Source: Carex sylvatica
Taxonomy: Eukaryota; Streptophyta; Magnoliopsida; Poales; Cyperaceae
Length of the DNA stretch: 64,000 nucleotides
Assembly: GCA_964058845.1 (NCBI GenBank)
Contig: CAXKVR010000237.1
Location: 95,172 to 159,171 of the forward strand
Direction: 5' to 3'
The translations under genes were made by a program, and so were the position numbers. Below are positions 48,701 to 60,218 of the stretch, in pieces (positions within the stretch are counted from its first letter, which is position 1; every line of letters begins with the position of its first letter). The notes under the pieces are model-generated. The model was not told the origin of the DNA and made no database searches. It worked only from the letters and a program-made list of their open reading frames with translations.

Positions 48701-48911
48701 TTTAAATACCCCATCTTCCTCACCAAAAATTCACACTCTCATTCTCTCATCTCTCATTCTCTCAATCTCAATTCTCCAATTTAATTATTCACTATTTTTT
48801 AATTTATTGTTTAAAAAAATATATAATTGTAAATTTAATTCATTACACAAATCCGCAAACGGAATTACAAAGTTCGTCACCTCCCGCAAAATTTTTTCGC
48901 GAGATTTAAAG
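48701..48911 (+). promoter_or_regulatory. hAT copy 2 promoter and noncoding exon 1
   Basis: TTTAAATACC at 48701-48710, CT-rich leader, and exon end at 48911 before the donor GTAACA. Nearly identical to copy 1. Confidence 0.6.
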
Positions 48912-51900
48912 GTAACATTTATTTCATTTTAGATTAATTTATTTTTGTAGAGTACATTTAGTTTATGCTTGATTTATTGAATATTAAGTAATTAGATTTG
49001 TCATTTGTTAGGTTTGTTAAATTTATTAAGTAATTAGATTTGTTAGATTTATTGAATATGTTAGATTTATTGAATATGTTAGATTTATTTAGTTTATGTT
49101 AGATTTGAATATGTCAAATAATTATATTTGTTTTTAATTTCTGTTTTTGAAATTCTGTTTTTTAATTTCTGTTTTTTAAATTCTGTTTTTTAATTTCTGT
49201 TTTTTAATTTCTGTTTTTTAATTTCTGTTTTTAAATTTTCTGTTTTTTAAAATAGATTAGTTTTATAGATTTGAATATGTGAAGTGATTATATTTGTTTT
49301 GAATAGGTTAGATTTATTTTTCAAAATTCGGATTTAATTTTAATAGGTTTTTTAAAATAGGTTAGTTTTATAGATTTGAATATGTGGAGTGATTATATTT
49401 GTTTTGAATAGATTAGATTTATTTTTCAAAATTCGAATTTATTTTTAATAGGTCTTTTAAAATAGGTTAGTTTAATTTCTGTTTTTTATTTTCTGTTTTT
49501 TTATTTCTGTTTTTTAATTTTCTGTTTTTTAAAATAGGTTAGTTTTATAGATTTGAATATGTGGAGTGATTATATTTATTTTGAATAGGTTAGATTTATT
49601 TTTCATAGATCTTTTAAAATAGGTTAGTTTAATTTCTGTTTTTTAAATTCTGTTTTTTAATTTCTGTTTTTTAATTTCTGTTTTTAAATTTCTGTTTTTA
49701 AATTTTCTGTTTTTTAAAATAGATTAGTTTTATAGATTTGAATATGTGAAGTGATTATATTTATTTTGAATAGGTTAGATTTATTTTTCATAGATCTTTT
49801 AAAATAGGTTAGTTTAATTTCTGTTTTTTAAATTCTGTTTTTAAATTCTGTTTTTTAAATTCTGTTTTTTAATTTCTGTTTTTTAATTTCTGTTTTTAAA
49901 TTTCTGTTTTTAAATTTTCTGTTTTTTAAAATAGATTAGTTTTATAGATTTGAATATGTGAAGTGATTATATTTATTTTGAATAGGTTAGATTTATTTTT
50001 CATAGATCTTTTAAAATAGGTTAGTTTAATTTCTGTTTTTTAAATTCTGTTTTTTAATTTCTGTTTTTTAATTTCTGTTTTTAAATTTCTGTTTTTAAAT
50101 TTTCTGTTTTTTAAAATAGATTAGTTTTATAGATTTGAATATGTGGAGTGATTATATTTGTTTTGAATAGATTAGATTTATTTTTCAAAATTCGGATTTA
50201 ATTTTAATAGGTTTTTTAAAATAGGTTAGTTTTATAGATTTGAATATGTGAAGTGATTATATTTATTTTGAATAGGTTAGATTTATTTTTCATAGATCTT
50301 TTAAAATAGGTTAGTTTAATTTCTGTTTTTTAAATTCTGTTTTTTAATTTCTGTTTTTTAATTTCTGTTTTTAAATTTCTGTTTTTAAATTTTCTGTTTT
50401 TTAAAATAGATTAGTTTTATAGATTTGAATATGTGAAGTGATTATATTTATTTTGAATAGGTTAGATTTATTTTTCATAGATCTTTTAAAATAGGTTAGT
50501 TTAATTTCTGTTTTTTAAATTCTGTTTTTAAATTCTGTTTTTTAAATTCTGTTTTTTAATTTCTGTTTTTTAATTTCTGTTTTTAAATTTCTGTTTTTAA
50601 ATTTTCTGTTTTTTAAAATAGATTAGTTTTATAGATTTGAATATGTGAAGTGATTATATTTATTTTGAATAGGTTAGATTTATTTTTCATAGATCTTTTA
50701 AAATAGGTTAGTTTAATTTCTGTTTTTTAAATTCTGTTTTTTAATTTCTGTTTTTTAATTTCTGTTTTTAAATTTCTGTTTTTAAATTTTCTGTTTTTTA
50801 AAATAGATTAGTTTTATAGATTTGAATATGTGGAGTGATTATATTTGTTTTGAATAGATTAGATTTATTTTTCAAAATTCGGATTTAATTTTAATAGGTT
50901 TTTTAAAATAGGTTAGTTTTATAGATTTGAATATGTGAAGTGATTATATTTATTTTGAATAGGTTAGATTTATTTTTCATAGATCTTTTAAAATAGGTTA
51001 GTTTAATTTCTGTTTTTTAAATTCTGTTTTTTAATTTCTGTTTTTTAATTTCTGTTTTTAAATTTCTGTTTTTAAATTTTCTGTTTTTTAAAATAGATTA
51101 GTTTTATAGATTTGAATATGTGAAGTGATTATATTTATTTTGAATAGGTTAGATTTATTTTTCATAGATCTTTTAAAATAGGTTAGTTTAATTTCTGTTT
51201 TTTAAATTCTGTTTTTAAATTCTGTTTTTTAAATTCTGTTTTTTAATTTCTGTTTTTTAATTTCTGTTTTTAAATTTCTGTTTTTAAATTTTCTGTTTTT
51301 TAAAATAGATTAGTTTTATAGATTTGAATATGTGAAGTGATTATATTTATTTTGAATAGGTTAGATTTATTTTTCATAGATCTTTTAAAATAGGTTAGTT
51401 TAATTTCTGTTTTTTAAATTCTGTTTTTTAATTTCTGTTTTTTAATTTCTGTTTTTAAATTTCTGTTTTTAAATTTTCTGTTTTTTATTTTCTGTTTTTT
51501 TATTTCTGTTTTTTATTTTCTGTTTTTTTATTTCTGTTTTTTATTTCTGTTTTTTAATTTCTGTTTTTTATTTTCTGTTTTTTTATTTCTGTTTTTTATT
51601 TCTGTTTTTTTATTTCTGTTTTTTATTTCTGTTTTTTAATTTCTGTTTTTTAATTTCTGTTTTTTATTTTCTGTTTTTTTATTTCTGTTTTTAAATTTCT
51701 GTTTTTTATTTTCTGTTTTTTTATTTCTGTTTTTTATTTTCTGTTTTTTTATTTCTGTTTTTTATTTCTGTTTTTTAATTTCTGTTTTTTATTTTCTGTT
51801 TTTTTATTTCTGTTTTTTATTTCTGTTTTTTTATTTCTGTTTTTTATTTCTGTTTTTTAATTTCTGTTTTTTTATTTCTGTTTTTTATTTTCTGTTTTTT

Positions 51901-52055
51901 TATTTCTGTTTTTTATTTCTGTTTTTTTATTTCTGTTTTTTTATTTCTGTTTTTTAATTTTCAATGTATGTTAGAATTATTTTGAATAGGTGAAATAATA
52001 AGGTTACATATTTTTTTTAATATGTCAAGTAATTTACATTTATTATTTTGAATAG
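48912..52055 (+). repeat. Leader intron of hAT copy 2, tandem arrays
   Basis: 3.1 kb of TTTCTGTTTTTTAA units and GATTTGAATATGTGRAGTG blocks (about 13). A higher-order repeat of about 690 bp starts near 49737, 50427 and 51117. The last 480 bp (51480-51960) is almost pure TTTATTTCTGTTTTT. It ends at the acceptor TTTTGAATAG, nine bases before the ATG. The arrangement differs from copy 1, so the arrays have evolved independently. Confidence 0.85.
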
Positions 52056-52064
52056 GTTTAATAA

Positions 52065-54594
52065 ATGTCATCTCATCGTGGTTCCGTGGAAGAGGACATC
52101 GCGAGATTTTCGGCCGATCTTTTTGGCCCGTCAATACCAAATTATCCACAAAGTTCCTCCCAAATTGCACCACCTAATCATCCACAAAATTTTCCACCAA
52201 ATTATCAAAGAAGGGACCAAATACTAGATTTGAATTATCAACAACCCTCACAAATGAATGCACCGTATTATACTTCAAACGATCCAAATGTATACATTCC
52301 ACAAGAAACACTTCAACCGACACCACAGTATACATATGGAGGCATTGGCTCTTCTTCTGTAGCATCCAGTCAGTTCACTGACACTGCTCCTGTAGGAGGT
52401 ACACCTTCGACAGGTGAACCTGAAATTCAAGAAGAAGTTGTCCCTCCTTCGACAAGTGATCCGCCGCAAAAACCAGCAGGAAAGAAGACTAAAAGACCTC
52501 CCCCCGAATACAATCAACCGTGGGCGAAATTTTACAAAATTACCAGAGGGAGTAACAATTGTATGGCTTTTGGACAATGTAAGGTAAAAACTTGCCGAAA
52601 AACTTTTGAGTATAAACAAAGTGGTGGTTTGAGTACTTTTAAGAGACATGCCGAGTCGCACGAAAAAAAGGGTGAGTTTCCATCTGAAAATTCTGAACCG
52701 GGACAAATCCAAACCCTTATAAACGCGGATGGTACCAGAACAAATCCAAAATTCGATGAATCAAAAATGCTTAGTGAATTGGCCCGGTACATTACCCATA
52801 AAGAACAACCAATAAGTATGGGTGGTTGCACGAGTTTTGCCCGGTTATGCATTCGGGGGTTAGGTCAACCAATGTACAAGAGGATCCATCATAGAAAGAT
52901 GGTTGGTGAAATAAAAAAACAGTTTACCTCCACCAAAAATGACCTTAAAGCTCTATTTGCATACCAAAACAATAAGGTGTCAATTACCTCCGACATATGG
53001 ACTGCCGGTAAACATGGCCTTGGGTACTCTTGTATTACCGGCCATTGGATCGATGATCACTGGGTATTACAAAAAAGAATATTAAGTTTTCGAGTTTTGG
53101 ATTCCCCCCACACTGCAACTGTAATTTTCAAATCCATTATTGAGGTTTTAGAAGAGTATAACCTTAAGAGGAATTTTGGTAACAAGGTTTTTTCTATATC
53201 CTTCGATAATGCTAGCAACAACATTGCTTCCATTGAGATTTTTAAACGGTCACTAAACCCGATAATGAATGGTGAAATGTTTCACCAAAAGTGTGCTTGC
53301 CACGTTCTTAACCTTGTCGTGAAGGCGGGTCTAAAAACAGAAGCCGTAAAACTATTGATAATTAAATTTAAGAATGCCCTCAACCACATTGTTTCAAACC
53401 AAGAAAGAAAACAACAGTTTGCTGCATTATGCGTCACCTATAGATTGAGTAAGTTGAAGGTACCTTGGGATATAGATACCCGTTGGAACTCAACATATAG
53501 GTTGTTGAACCGATGCCTTCCCTACAAAGCTGTCATAGGTGAGTTTTTGAGAAGCTCCAACCCCGAGGCATTGCAATTCGAACTCATTGACGAAGAATGG
53601 GATAAACTGCAAAGGCTTAGCAAATTCCTTGGAATCTTTTTTACTGCAACAGTTCAACTATCATGCTCGTACTCACCGACGTCGTTTGAGTTGCTGAGAC
53701 ATCTCTATGAAATCTCCAAGGTGTATTGCGAATTAGAACAATCTGAAATCTATGATGCATCTCTCACGCCAATTGTAGATGCCATGAAACAAAAATTCCT
53801 AAAATATTGGGAAGATGTACCTCTCCTAGCCATTATCGCAAACTGCCTCCACCCGGCATACAAGAAGTTTTACACGATCAAAGTAGTTGAGAGGTACAAA
53901 CAGAATTTAAATTTAGACTCAACCGGAGTGGAGGCTTACGTGAATTCGAAGTTCGATGAGATGTTTAACATATACCACTCAAGAATGAGTGACAACCGAA
54001 ACCCAGCTTCGTCCCGTCCGGCCCCTAGGTATGAATATAAATATACATGTGTTTTCAATCTTTATTATTTATAATATCTACATTATTTGTCCACTAATTT
54101 TTTTAATTGTTAAATAGTTCCACTACTAGGAGCACTAGCAGTGGTGGATTATTAGCAGATTTTCAGTCGGAGAGCCAACGCACACATCCGCAAACGAGTT
54201 ATTGGGGTATATATCGATGATCAATGAAAGTGAAGAAGGACTTGACGTGATGGCATGGTGGAGGAGGCATCAAAGTTCCTTGCCAACGCTGGCTATGATG
54301 GCCCGCGATGTATTTGCTGTGCCCGTATCAACCGTCCCTTCTGAAAGTTGTTTCAGTTCGGCGAACAGGATCCTCTCCGATAAACGAAGTAAGTTGGGTG
54401 CACATGTTTTTGAGAGACTTGTGTGCTTGAAGGATTGGATTGCTGCTGAAGAGCGTACGCAACATGTGCCTCAACAACCATCATCATCTGAAGCCGACAC
54501 TGAAGAAAGCGGTACCGAGGCGCGACGTGAGGCTAATTCTGATTCTGACGGTGCCGAAGAGAGCGAACAATGGTATATGAATCCAAACTACTAA
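52065..54594 (+). pseudogene. hAT transposase copy 2, frameshift in C-terminal exon
   Basis: Exon 2 (52065-54028) is fully open and encodes the N-terminal Pro/Gln/Asn-rich region, BED-type finger (NNCMAFGQCKVKTC, KRHAESH), RNase H-like core (TSDIWTAG, SFDNASNN, CACHVLNL, DTRWNSTY) and the following helical region. Exon 3 starts at 54130. At about 54179 it lacks one C present in copy 1 (AACGCAC against AACCGCAC), so the frame ends about 16 codons later. The dimerisation region (FSSANRILSDKRSKLG, 54202-54594) is left out of frame. hAT transposases need that region to dimerise, so this copy is probably inactive. Elsewhere it is nearly identical to copy 1. Confidence 0.87.
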
Positions 54595-55473
54595 ATAGGT
54601 AGTGTCGGTATAAATTTCTAACATCTTTTAATCTTTATGGTTATTTTTTAAATTATAAATTTCTAAACATTTCAATTAGTTTTTAAGTTATCTATTTTAA
54701 AGAAGAATTACTAACAAAAAAAAAGTTAGAACTCCGCCTATGTTATTTTACATAGCCGGTCCGAAGCCCGGAATTAAGGAGGAGGGTAACTTTTATTTTT
54801 TAATCTATTATTTTAAAATTATTCATAATTATTTTTCAAGTAATTGATTTAAGAAATTTTTTATTTTTATTTTATTCTTTTAAAGTAAAAGATTTAATTA
54901 TATTTTTGATTTATATTTTATGTAACCTATTAAAAATAAATGAACGTTTATAAAATATATTATAGATATAAATAAATTATGAAACTATATAATTAGAATG
55001 AAAATTTGAAAATAAAATAAAATGACTGGTGTAATTGTGTAAAGAAATAAATAAATACATTTGTATTTAGCCGAATAAATATACAAATTTTCGCATGAAT
55101 ATTTTTTATATATAAGTTACAAATTTTATTTATTTATATACACTATTTGATATTTAACTATTTTGATTTTAAAAGTCGAATTATAAACACGTAATAATAT
55201 TCGTACAACACCGTAAAAAAATACCGTAAAAAAAAAGAAAAAAAAAACAGAAAAAAAACAGAAAAAAAAAACAGAAAAAAAAACAGAAAAAAAAACAGAA
55301 AAAAAAAAACAGAAAAAAAAAACAGAAAAAAAAACCAGAAAAATAAAACAGAAAAAAAAACAGAAAACTAAACATAAAAAAAAAAAAAAAAAAAACCGAA
55401 AAAAAAAGGACAAAAAAAACCGAAAAAAAAACAGACAAAAAACCCAGAGAAAAACAGAAAAAAAAAAAACAGG

Positions 55474-55504
<31 letters not shown>

Positions 55505-55736
55505 GGACCGGACCGGGTACCCGACCCGGACCGGGTACCATACCCGGACCGCCCTACCCGTGCCGGGTACCACGGGCACGGGTAAAACTCGGGTCGGGTA
55601 CGGTTTTTGAAAATTATACCCGAGTATACCCGCCCCGAGATACCCGTTTACCCGACCTACCCGTACCCGACCAAATCCGTGGCCCGACCCCGGGTAAACC
55701 CGGTCCGCCCGGACCCGGTCCGAGAGCACAGCACTA
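54595..55736 (+). other. 3' UTR and 3' subterminal zone of hAT copy 2
   Basis: AT-rich 3' untranslated sequence, then an A-rich block with AAAAAACAGAAAAAA units (55210-55500), then CCCG/GGGT-rich subterminal repeats (55500-55736). Minus-strand Phe-rich frames are artefacts. Confidence 0.7.
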
Positions 55737-55744
55737 GTTATAAG

Positions 55745-55952
55745 CATATGTGGAGATATGCTTAATTGAAAAAATGGAGCTAGATACATATTTAACCCGA
55801 ATTGTAGGTTGGACTGAAGCCCAATGTATAGGCCCATAAACATATGAGCCCGTTGAGTCCAATAGGCGGATTATTTAAGGTAAAGGGTTCAACTTGCGGC
55901 CCCGTTGCTTCCAAAACACTGCCAGGCACCCAAACCGAACAAGAAGAAAAAA
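55745..55952 (+). promoter_or_regulatory. Presumed promoter and leader of the NYN gene
   Basis: The 208 bp between hAT copy 2 and the start codon include two site II-like elements (AGCCCAAT at 55818-55825 and GGCCCATA at 55831-55838; TGGGCY on the minus strand) and a TATA-like TATTTAAGG at about 55872. Site II elements are frequent in promoters of plant housekeeping and organelle-protein genes. The upstream promoter has been displaced by 7.6 kb. Confidence 0.5.
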
Positions 55953-57882
55953 ATGCGAAGTCTAGCTCCATCGCGATCCCTTCTCACAGCTTCCTCCCCT
56001 CTCTTATCGGCTGGCCTCCGCCGCCTCTTGTTTCGTTCCCCTTTCTCCTCCTCCTCATCATCATCTCACAGTTCGGAATCACAACAGAATTCTTGTGATG
56101 AAGAGAGCAAATCAATTAGGACTTCGGTGTGGTGGGACTACGAGAACTGTTCCATTCCAGATGGCGTGAATGCGTACCGGATTTCGAACAGAATCCTTTC
56201 AGTGCTACGGTCCAATGGCATCCGAGGGCCCGTGTCCATTAATGCCTTTGGTAACATGTGCCAGGATATACCGCACGCCACTCAGGAGGCTCTCATATCC
56301 ACTGGGATTTGCCTCATTGATGTGCCAAACAGTGTGTTCAAATTATTATTATTATTATGAGAAATGCTTGAAAGTCCAATACATTACTCTATATTAGTGA
56401 AGGAAAAGTGTAACGTGACCAACACATCGTGATTTTGTCACATGCGTAATGTGATTAAAATGATGGAGGACACTCACGTCGCATTATGTTCATGCCTTAT
56501 CACACATGAAGTGATCAAACATGACGTGATTGATCATGTTTAATTATTTTTTTTCAAGTTTTTACCTCTAAGTTAGTTCATAAAAAATAATAAAAAACTA
56601 TACACAAAAATAAGGAACTATATTCAAATAATTAAATAAAACTAATGGTGAAAAAGTTTACCATGAACTTTTACCACAATGAATTGCCATCAAAGCCATA
56701 TTGCCTAGGTGGTAAAATTGCAAAATGACCTTTTCATTTTTTCAAAGGTTTTTATAACTCCAGAGTTTTTGGACTTTAATTTGTGTTGTGCTTGTGCCTA
56801 GTAGTTTTTTGAGTTAAATTCCATGACTCTTTTATGGACTGTCTTTCCAATTCAATATTAACTATTCACAAAAAGAGAATTGCATATGACTTATTGAATC
56901 TCAATGTGATAGGTCGAGAGAACAGTGCAAACAAGTTGCTTATGGCGCAGTTAAGAAATTGGACCACATATAATCCGCCACCAGCCCATTTCTTCCTCAT
57001 CTCCAGCGATAATGTTTTTTCGACCATCCTCCACCGCCTCAGGATGAATAACTACAATGTTCTTCTCTCCTGCAGTCATAATCAGGTCAAAGCCTCCCTA
57101 TATAGTGCATCCACTTTAATGTGGCCATGGATATCGCTTGCCAAGGGGGAGGATTTCACCCCTCTGCAATTCAATCATCCTCCTGATGGTATGGATGGTT
57201 CATGGTATGGACATCATAAGGGAGTCCTTGTTGACCCCTTTGAGAAGGTATAATAAAAGTAGTATCCCTTCTATTGCTCTTTCACACTCAAATTACATCT
57301 TTATGCACTTAAAAGAAGGAACAAAAAGTAATTTACCAAGGTTCTATAAAAAAGTTGGTTACGTGCATAAAAAAGACTAGTATTGGTGCTCAGAATCTAG
57401 GACTAATAAAGGAGACCATACAAGTATGTTTTTTTTTCCTTATAATTTGGGACCAAAGCATCTCCATCGGCTTGCAAATTGAATTTCATTCTTATATTGC
57501 CTCAAATTTCATTCTTCTTCTTTTTTTAATTTGTATGGTTGAATTGCTTAGTATGAGACTTGAGCATTTATTCCAAAACTATGGTTAGTATGGTAATTGT
57601 TTGGGCCCAACCGATGTATCCAAATGACAGACAAACCCCTACTCACAATCACAGGAACTGATGAAGAGATTTTCCGAGATGAATACTGGTACAGTCTCCA
57701 AGATGGAAGAGGACAACATACGCGTCGAATTCCATGCAGCGCTTTTAGACGAGCTCTGTCACAAGAAAATCTCCGAGGAGGCCTATGTGAAGTACACCTG
57801 TTTCTTGAACGCCATGCCTTGTGCTGATTTGATTTCAGTGGGGAGGGCACTTAACCTATGGCCACTAGTCGAAAGAAGCTAA
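55953..57882 (+). CDS. NYN-domain protein, probably organelle-targeted
   Basis: Three exons: 55953-56331, 56913-57247 and 57655-57882. Each intron is GT...AG with matching phases (1 and 0), and the total of 942 nt gives 313 residues plus stop. An in-frame TTG upstream (55905) is not used as start. The N-terminus is Ser/Arg/Leu-rich (MRSLAPSRSLL.. then SSSSSSS), as in a mitochondrial or plastid transit peptide. Residues about 58-190 match the NYN (PIN-like RNase, limkain/MARF1-type) fold: VWWDYENC with Asp 62, GPVSINAFG, ALISTGICL, FFLISSDNVFS and LRMNNYNVLLS. The usual S-G-D-x-D-F motif reads SSDNVF, so one acidic residue (position 161) is lost, and the D-K-K-I-L-V-D helix reads ANKLLMAQL. 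Catalysis may be lost. The C-terminal exon is helical, with no domain known to me. The exon model is mine and not confirmed by transcripts. Confidence 0.8.
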
Positions 57883-57952
57883 TTTTTTCTATTTATTTTG
57901 CATGTAATATATGCAGCCTTGCAAAGTTTTTGTAAACTTTAATTATTATTTG

Positions 57953-57958
57953 AATAAA
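57953..57958 (+). terminator. Polyadenylation signal of the NYN gene
   Basis: AATAAA 71 bases after the stop codon, in a T-rich 3' UTR. Confidence 0.55.
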
Positions 57959-58571
57959 TTATGATATATCTGGGAGTGTGAAGATTTATTTATTCATTAT
58001 ACATTTACATGCTTTGACGAAATATGTGAAGATGTGGTAATCCTTATTTCCGTAGTTTTTTGTTCTAATAAAAGCTTGTAATATTCTGATTCTTTAGAAG
58101 ATGCATAACATTGCCTATATTCTCCTAGCCTTAAAAAATGTTTCCTCTCTTTGTGCAGTTTTATGCCTTTATGTAGTTTTAATAATATGAAGCTTACCTC
58201 AACAAAAAAAGAACTTTCAATGTAATGGCTACACCTGTTCCTATTTACTTGTGTTCCTCTTTACTTATGAAAATTTAATATCTGCATCAATTGGGTAAAT
58301 TGAATTTTCTTTTCTAAATTTCTGAAGTAATTAGTATATGATGGCCATGTGCAACATTTTGCATGTTACTATTTTACTAGAAGGGCACAATACATATTTC
58401 TGATGTTGTGGAGGTACTCATGATATTTTTATTTTTCAAGCTTCATGCATAAAATCGGTATTTTCTATTTTACTGTTCATGACTTGCGTACCTGGTGCCT
58501 GTTGTTGTATGGTACTGAAAAACCTTGTGTATTGTGCATAAAAAATAACATTATTGGAGTTAATTCTTCAG
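57959..58571. other. Spacer / probable intron remnant upstream of the arginase exon
   Basis: AT-rich sequence with no open frame or recognisable domain. A T-rich tract and TTCTTCAG acceptor lead into the arginase-like exon, so at least the last part is likely former intron. Confidence 0.4.
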
Positions 58572-58780
58572 GAACCTCTTAGACCACTGGTGCTGGGAGG
58601 GGATCACTCAATTTCATACCAAGTGGTTAGAGCTGTCTCAAAAAGCTCGGCGGGCCTGTGGACATACTTCACTTGGATGCACATCCTGACATTAATGATG
58701 CATTTGAAGGAAATAAGTACTCACATGCCTCATCTTTTGCTCGTATAATGGAAGGAGGCTATGCAAGACGGCTCCTCCAG
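58572..58780 (+). pseudogene. Isolated arginase exon, frameshifted
   Basis: The 209-bp block encodes an arginase/agmatinase-family segment: PLRPLVLGGDHSISY with the Mn-binding GGDHS, then (in the next frame) VDILHLDAHPDINDAF with the Mn-binding DAHPD, and EGNKYSHASSFARIMEGG. Plant arginase normally has 70 codons (210 bp) here. One A is missing from the run near 58640, which shifts the frame. Acceptor TTCTTCAG and donor GTGAGT are both preserved. No preceding or following arginase exons are found within 0.7 kb upstream or 5 kb downstream. Plant arginase hydrolyses arginine in mitochondria; this relic cannot. Confidence 0.85.
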
Positions 58781-60020
58781 GTGAGTTTTGTTTAATAGTT
58801 TCTCATTTCTCAAGTTTGTGGATAGTGGAGTTTATTAGATAGGGTGGCGATAGATTAGGATGGGTCTGTCTAGTGCCAATAATATCAGGTTGTACTTCAC
58901 CTACCGGCAGGTCAAGATGACCCAACCTACAGTTCCTCAAGGTGATTTTTGTTTAATTGTTTCTCTTTCGCTCAAGTTTTCAGAAATCAGTATTTATAGA
59001 GTGGTGGCAAATGTATTTCCAGTATCACTCAACTCAAGCTGGTTTTAACGATTCGATTGACACCCACTTGTGCTCCTCCCACACCACTCTCTCTCCTTCG
59101 CCAGTTGTGCCTTTCTCCTTCTCCTCTCCAATATGGACTGTGACGAAATAAACAAGTTCAAAGTCAAGCATTTTACTAGACTGGAGGGTGAAGTTAGAAA
59201 ATTTCTGTTTGATCTATGGTGCTGAGGAGAAATTAAAGGATTAAAAGAAAGAGACACTTCGTGTTCTTTTTATCCTTTTGAGTTCATTTCTCTTTTAAAT
59301 AGAATGATATGAAAGTATACTGTATGGGATTAAAGTGAAAAATAGATGACAGAGTTCAGTTTTTTGTGAGAGAATATTAGGTTCTATTTTACATTGAGTT
59401 GTACAACTCATGGTTATTTGGTGTTAAATTGGCTATGATTGCATATTTGATAATGTTTGGCTTACTTGTAACAGGTATGTATTGAGTTTATGAAATTCTG
59501 GAAAGGGCACTGCTCCAAAATTCTTTCCAATTCATCCGTCACCCCTTCCCACACATACATTTCTTGCTTTTACAAAACCTAACTTTGCTATCCGATCCAA
59601 TATTGTTCTCAATTTTCAAGTCATCTTAAACATCTTCGTACTAGTACCATCTGGTTTTCAAGTTATCTTAAACACCTTGGCTATATGGTTTCAAATTTTC
59701 AATATTGCTATCTCTTCCTTTAGAGACAATATTGTTCTAGACACCTTCGTATCAGTACCTTCTGGTATGGTACTGTTCCTGCTATGCCTTCATATCAGTA
59801 CCAGTAGAGAATATCTTACACACATTTCTTACTTTTACAAAATTTAAAGGATGAATATAAAGAATATCCAAGTTGTGTAATTTCTTGTCAAATTACATCA
59901 TTAGTCATACAAAGAAAAATGAAAGTTTGAGTAGCGTAAATATGATGAATACAAACTTGAGCTGAAATACAAACTTCCAATAAATTAGTTATAAAATGAA
60001 ACCCATGATTTGTCGTCGCC
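58781..60020. other. Unassigned region with a partial duplication of the arginase donor site
   Basis: No gene. The 45 bp after the exon (CCAGGTGAGTTTTGTTTAAT onward) recur with changes at about 58937-58980 (CAAGGTGATTTTTGTTTAAT), a tandem duplication offset of about 160 bp. The rest is AT-rich with no recognisable feature. Confidence 0.45.
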
Positions 60021-60190
60021 ATCTAAAAAAAAGGGTACTAAGTGGTACTGCAAAATCACAGTGCATTTTCCAAAAATTACTGATGTCGAGAGTATGCAAA
60101 ATCATAGTTGGGATCTAAAAAAGGGTACTAAGTGGTACTGCAAAATCACAGTGCATTTCCAAAAATTGCTGATGTCAAGAGTATGCAAAA
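60021..60190. repeat. 90-bp direct repeat, two copies
   Basis: AAGGGTACTAAGTGGTACTG at 60031 recurs at 60121. Each is followed by CAAAATCACAGTGCATTT and an AGAGTATGCAAAAT block. Confidence 0.9.
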
Positions 60191-60218
60191 TTGGTTTTTT
60201 TTTACAAATCATAATTAA

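Larger units (their letters stand above)
48147..55736 (+). mobile_element. hAT transposon copy 2 (transposase-bearing)
   Basis: 7,590 bp flanked by perfect 8-bp target duplications GTTATAAG (48139-48146 and 55737-55744). The 5' end is TAGAGGTTTGC; the 3' end inverted reads TAGTGCTGTGC, 8 of 11 identical. Same layout as copy 1: CCCGA-rich ends, TATA and noncoding exon, giant repeat intron, two coding exons, A-rich 3' zone. Its right end lies 216 bp before the NYN gene start codon. Confidence 0.92.

Noticed and set aside
58554..58748. Functional arginase gene
   Set aside because: Only one exon is present, with a one-base deletion between the two metal-binding motifs.
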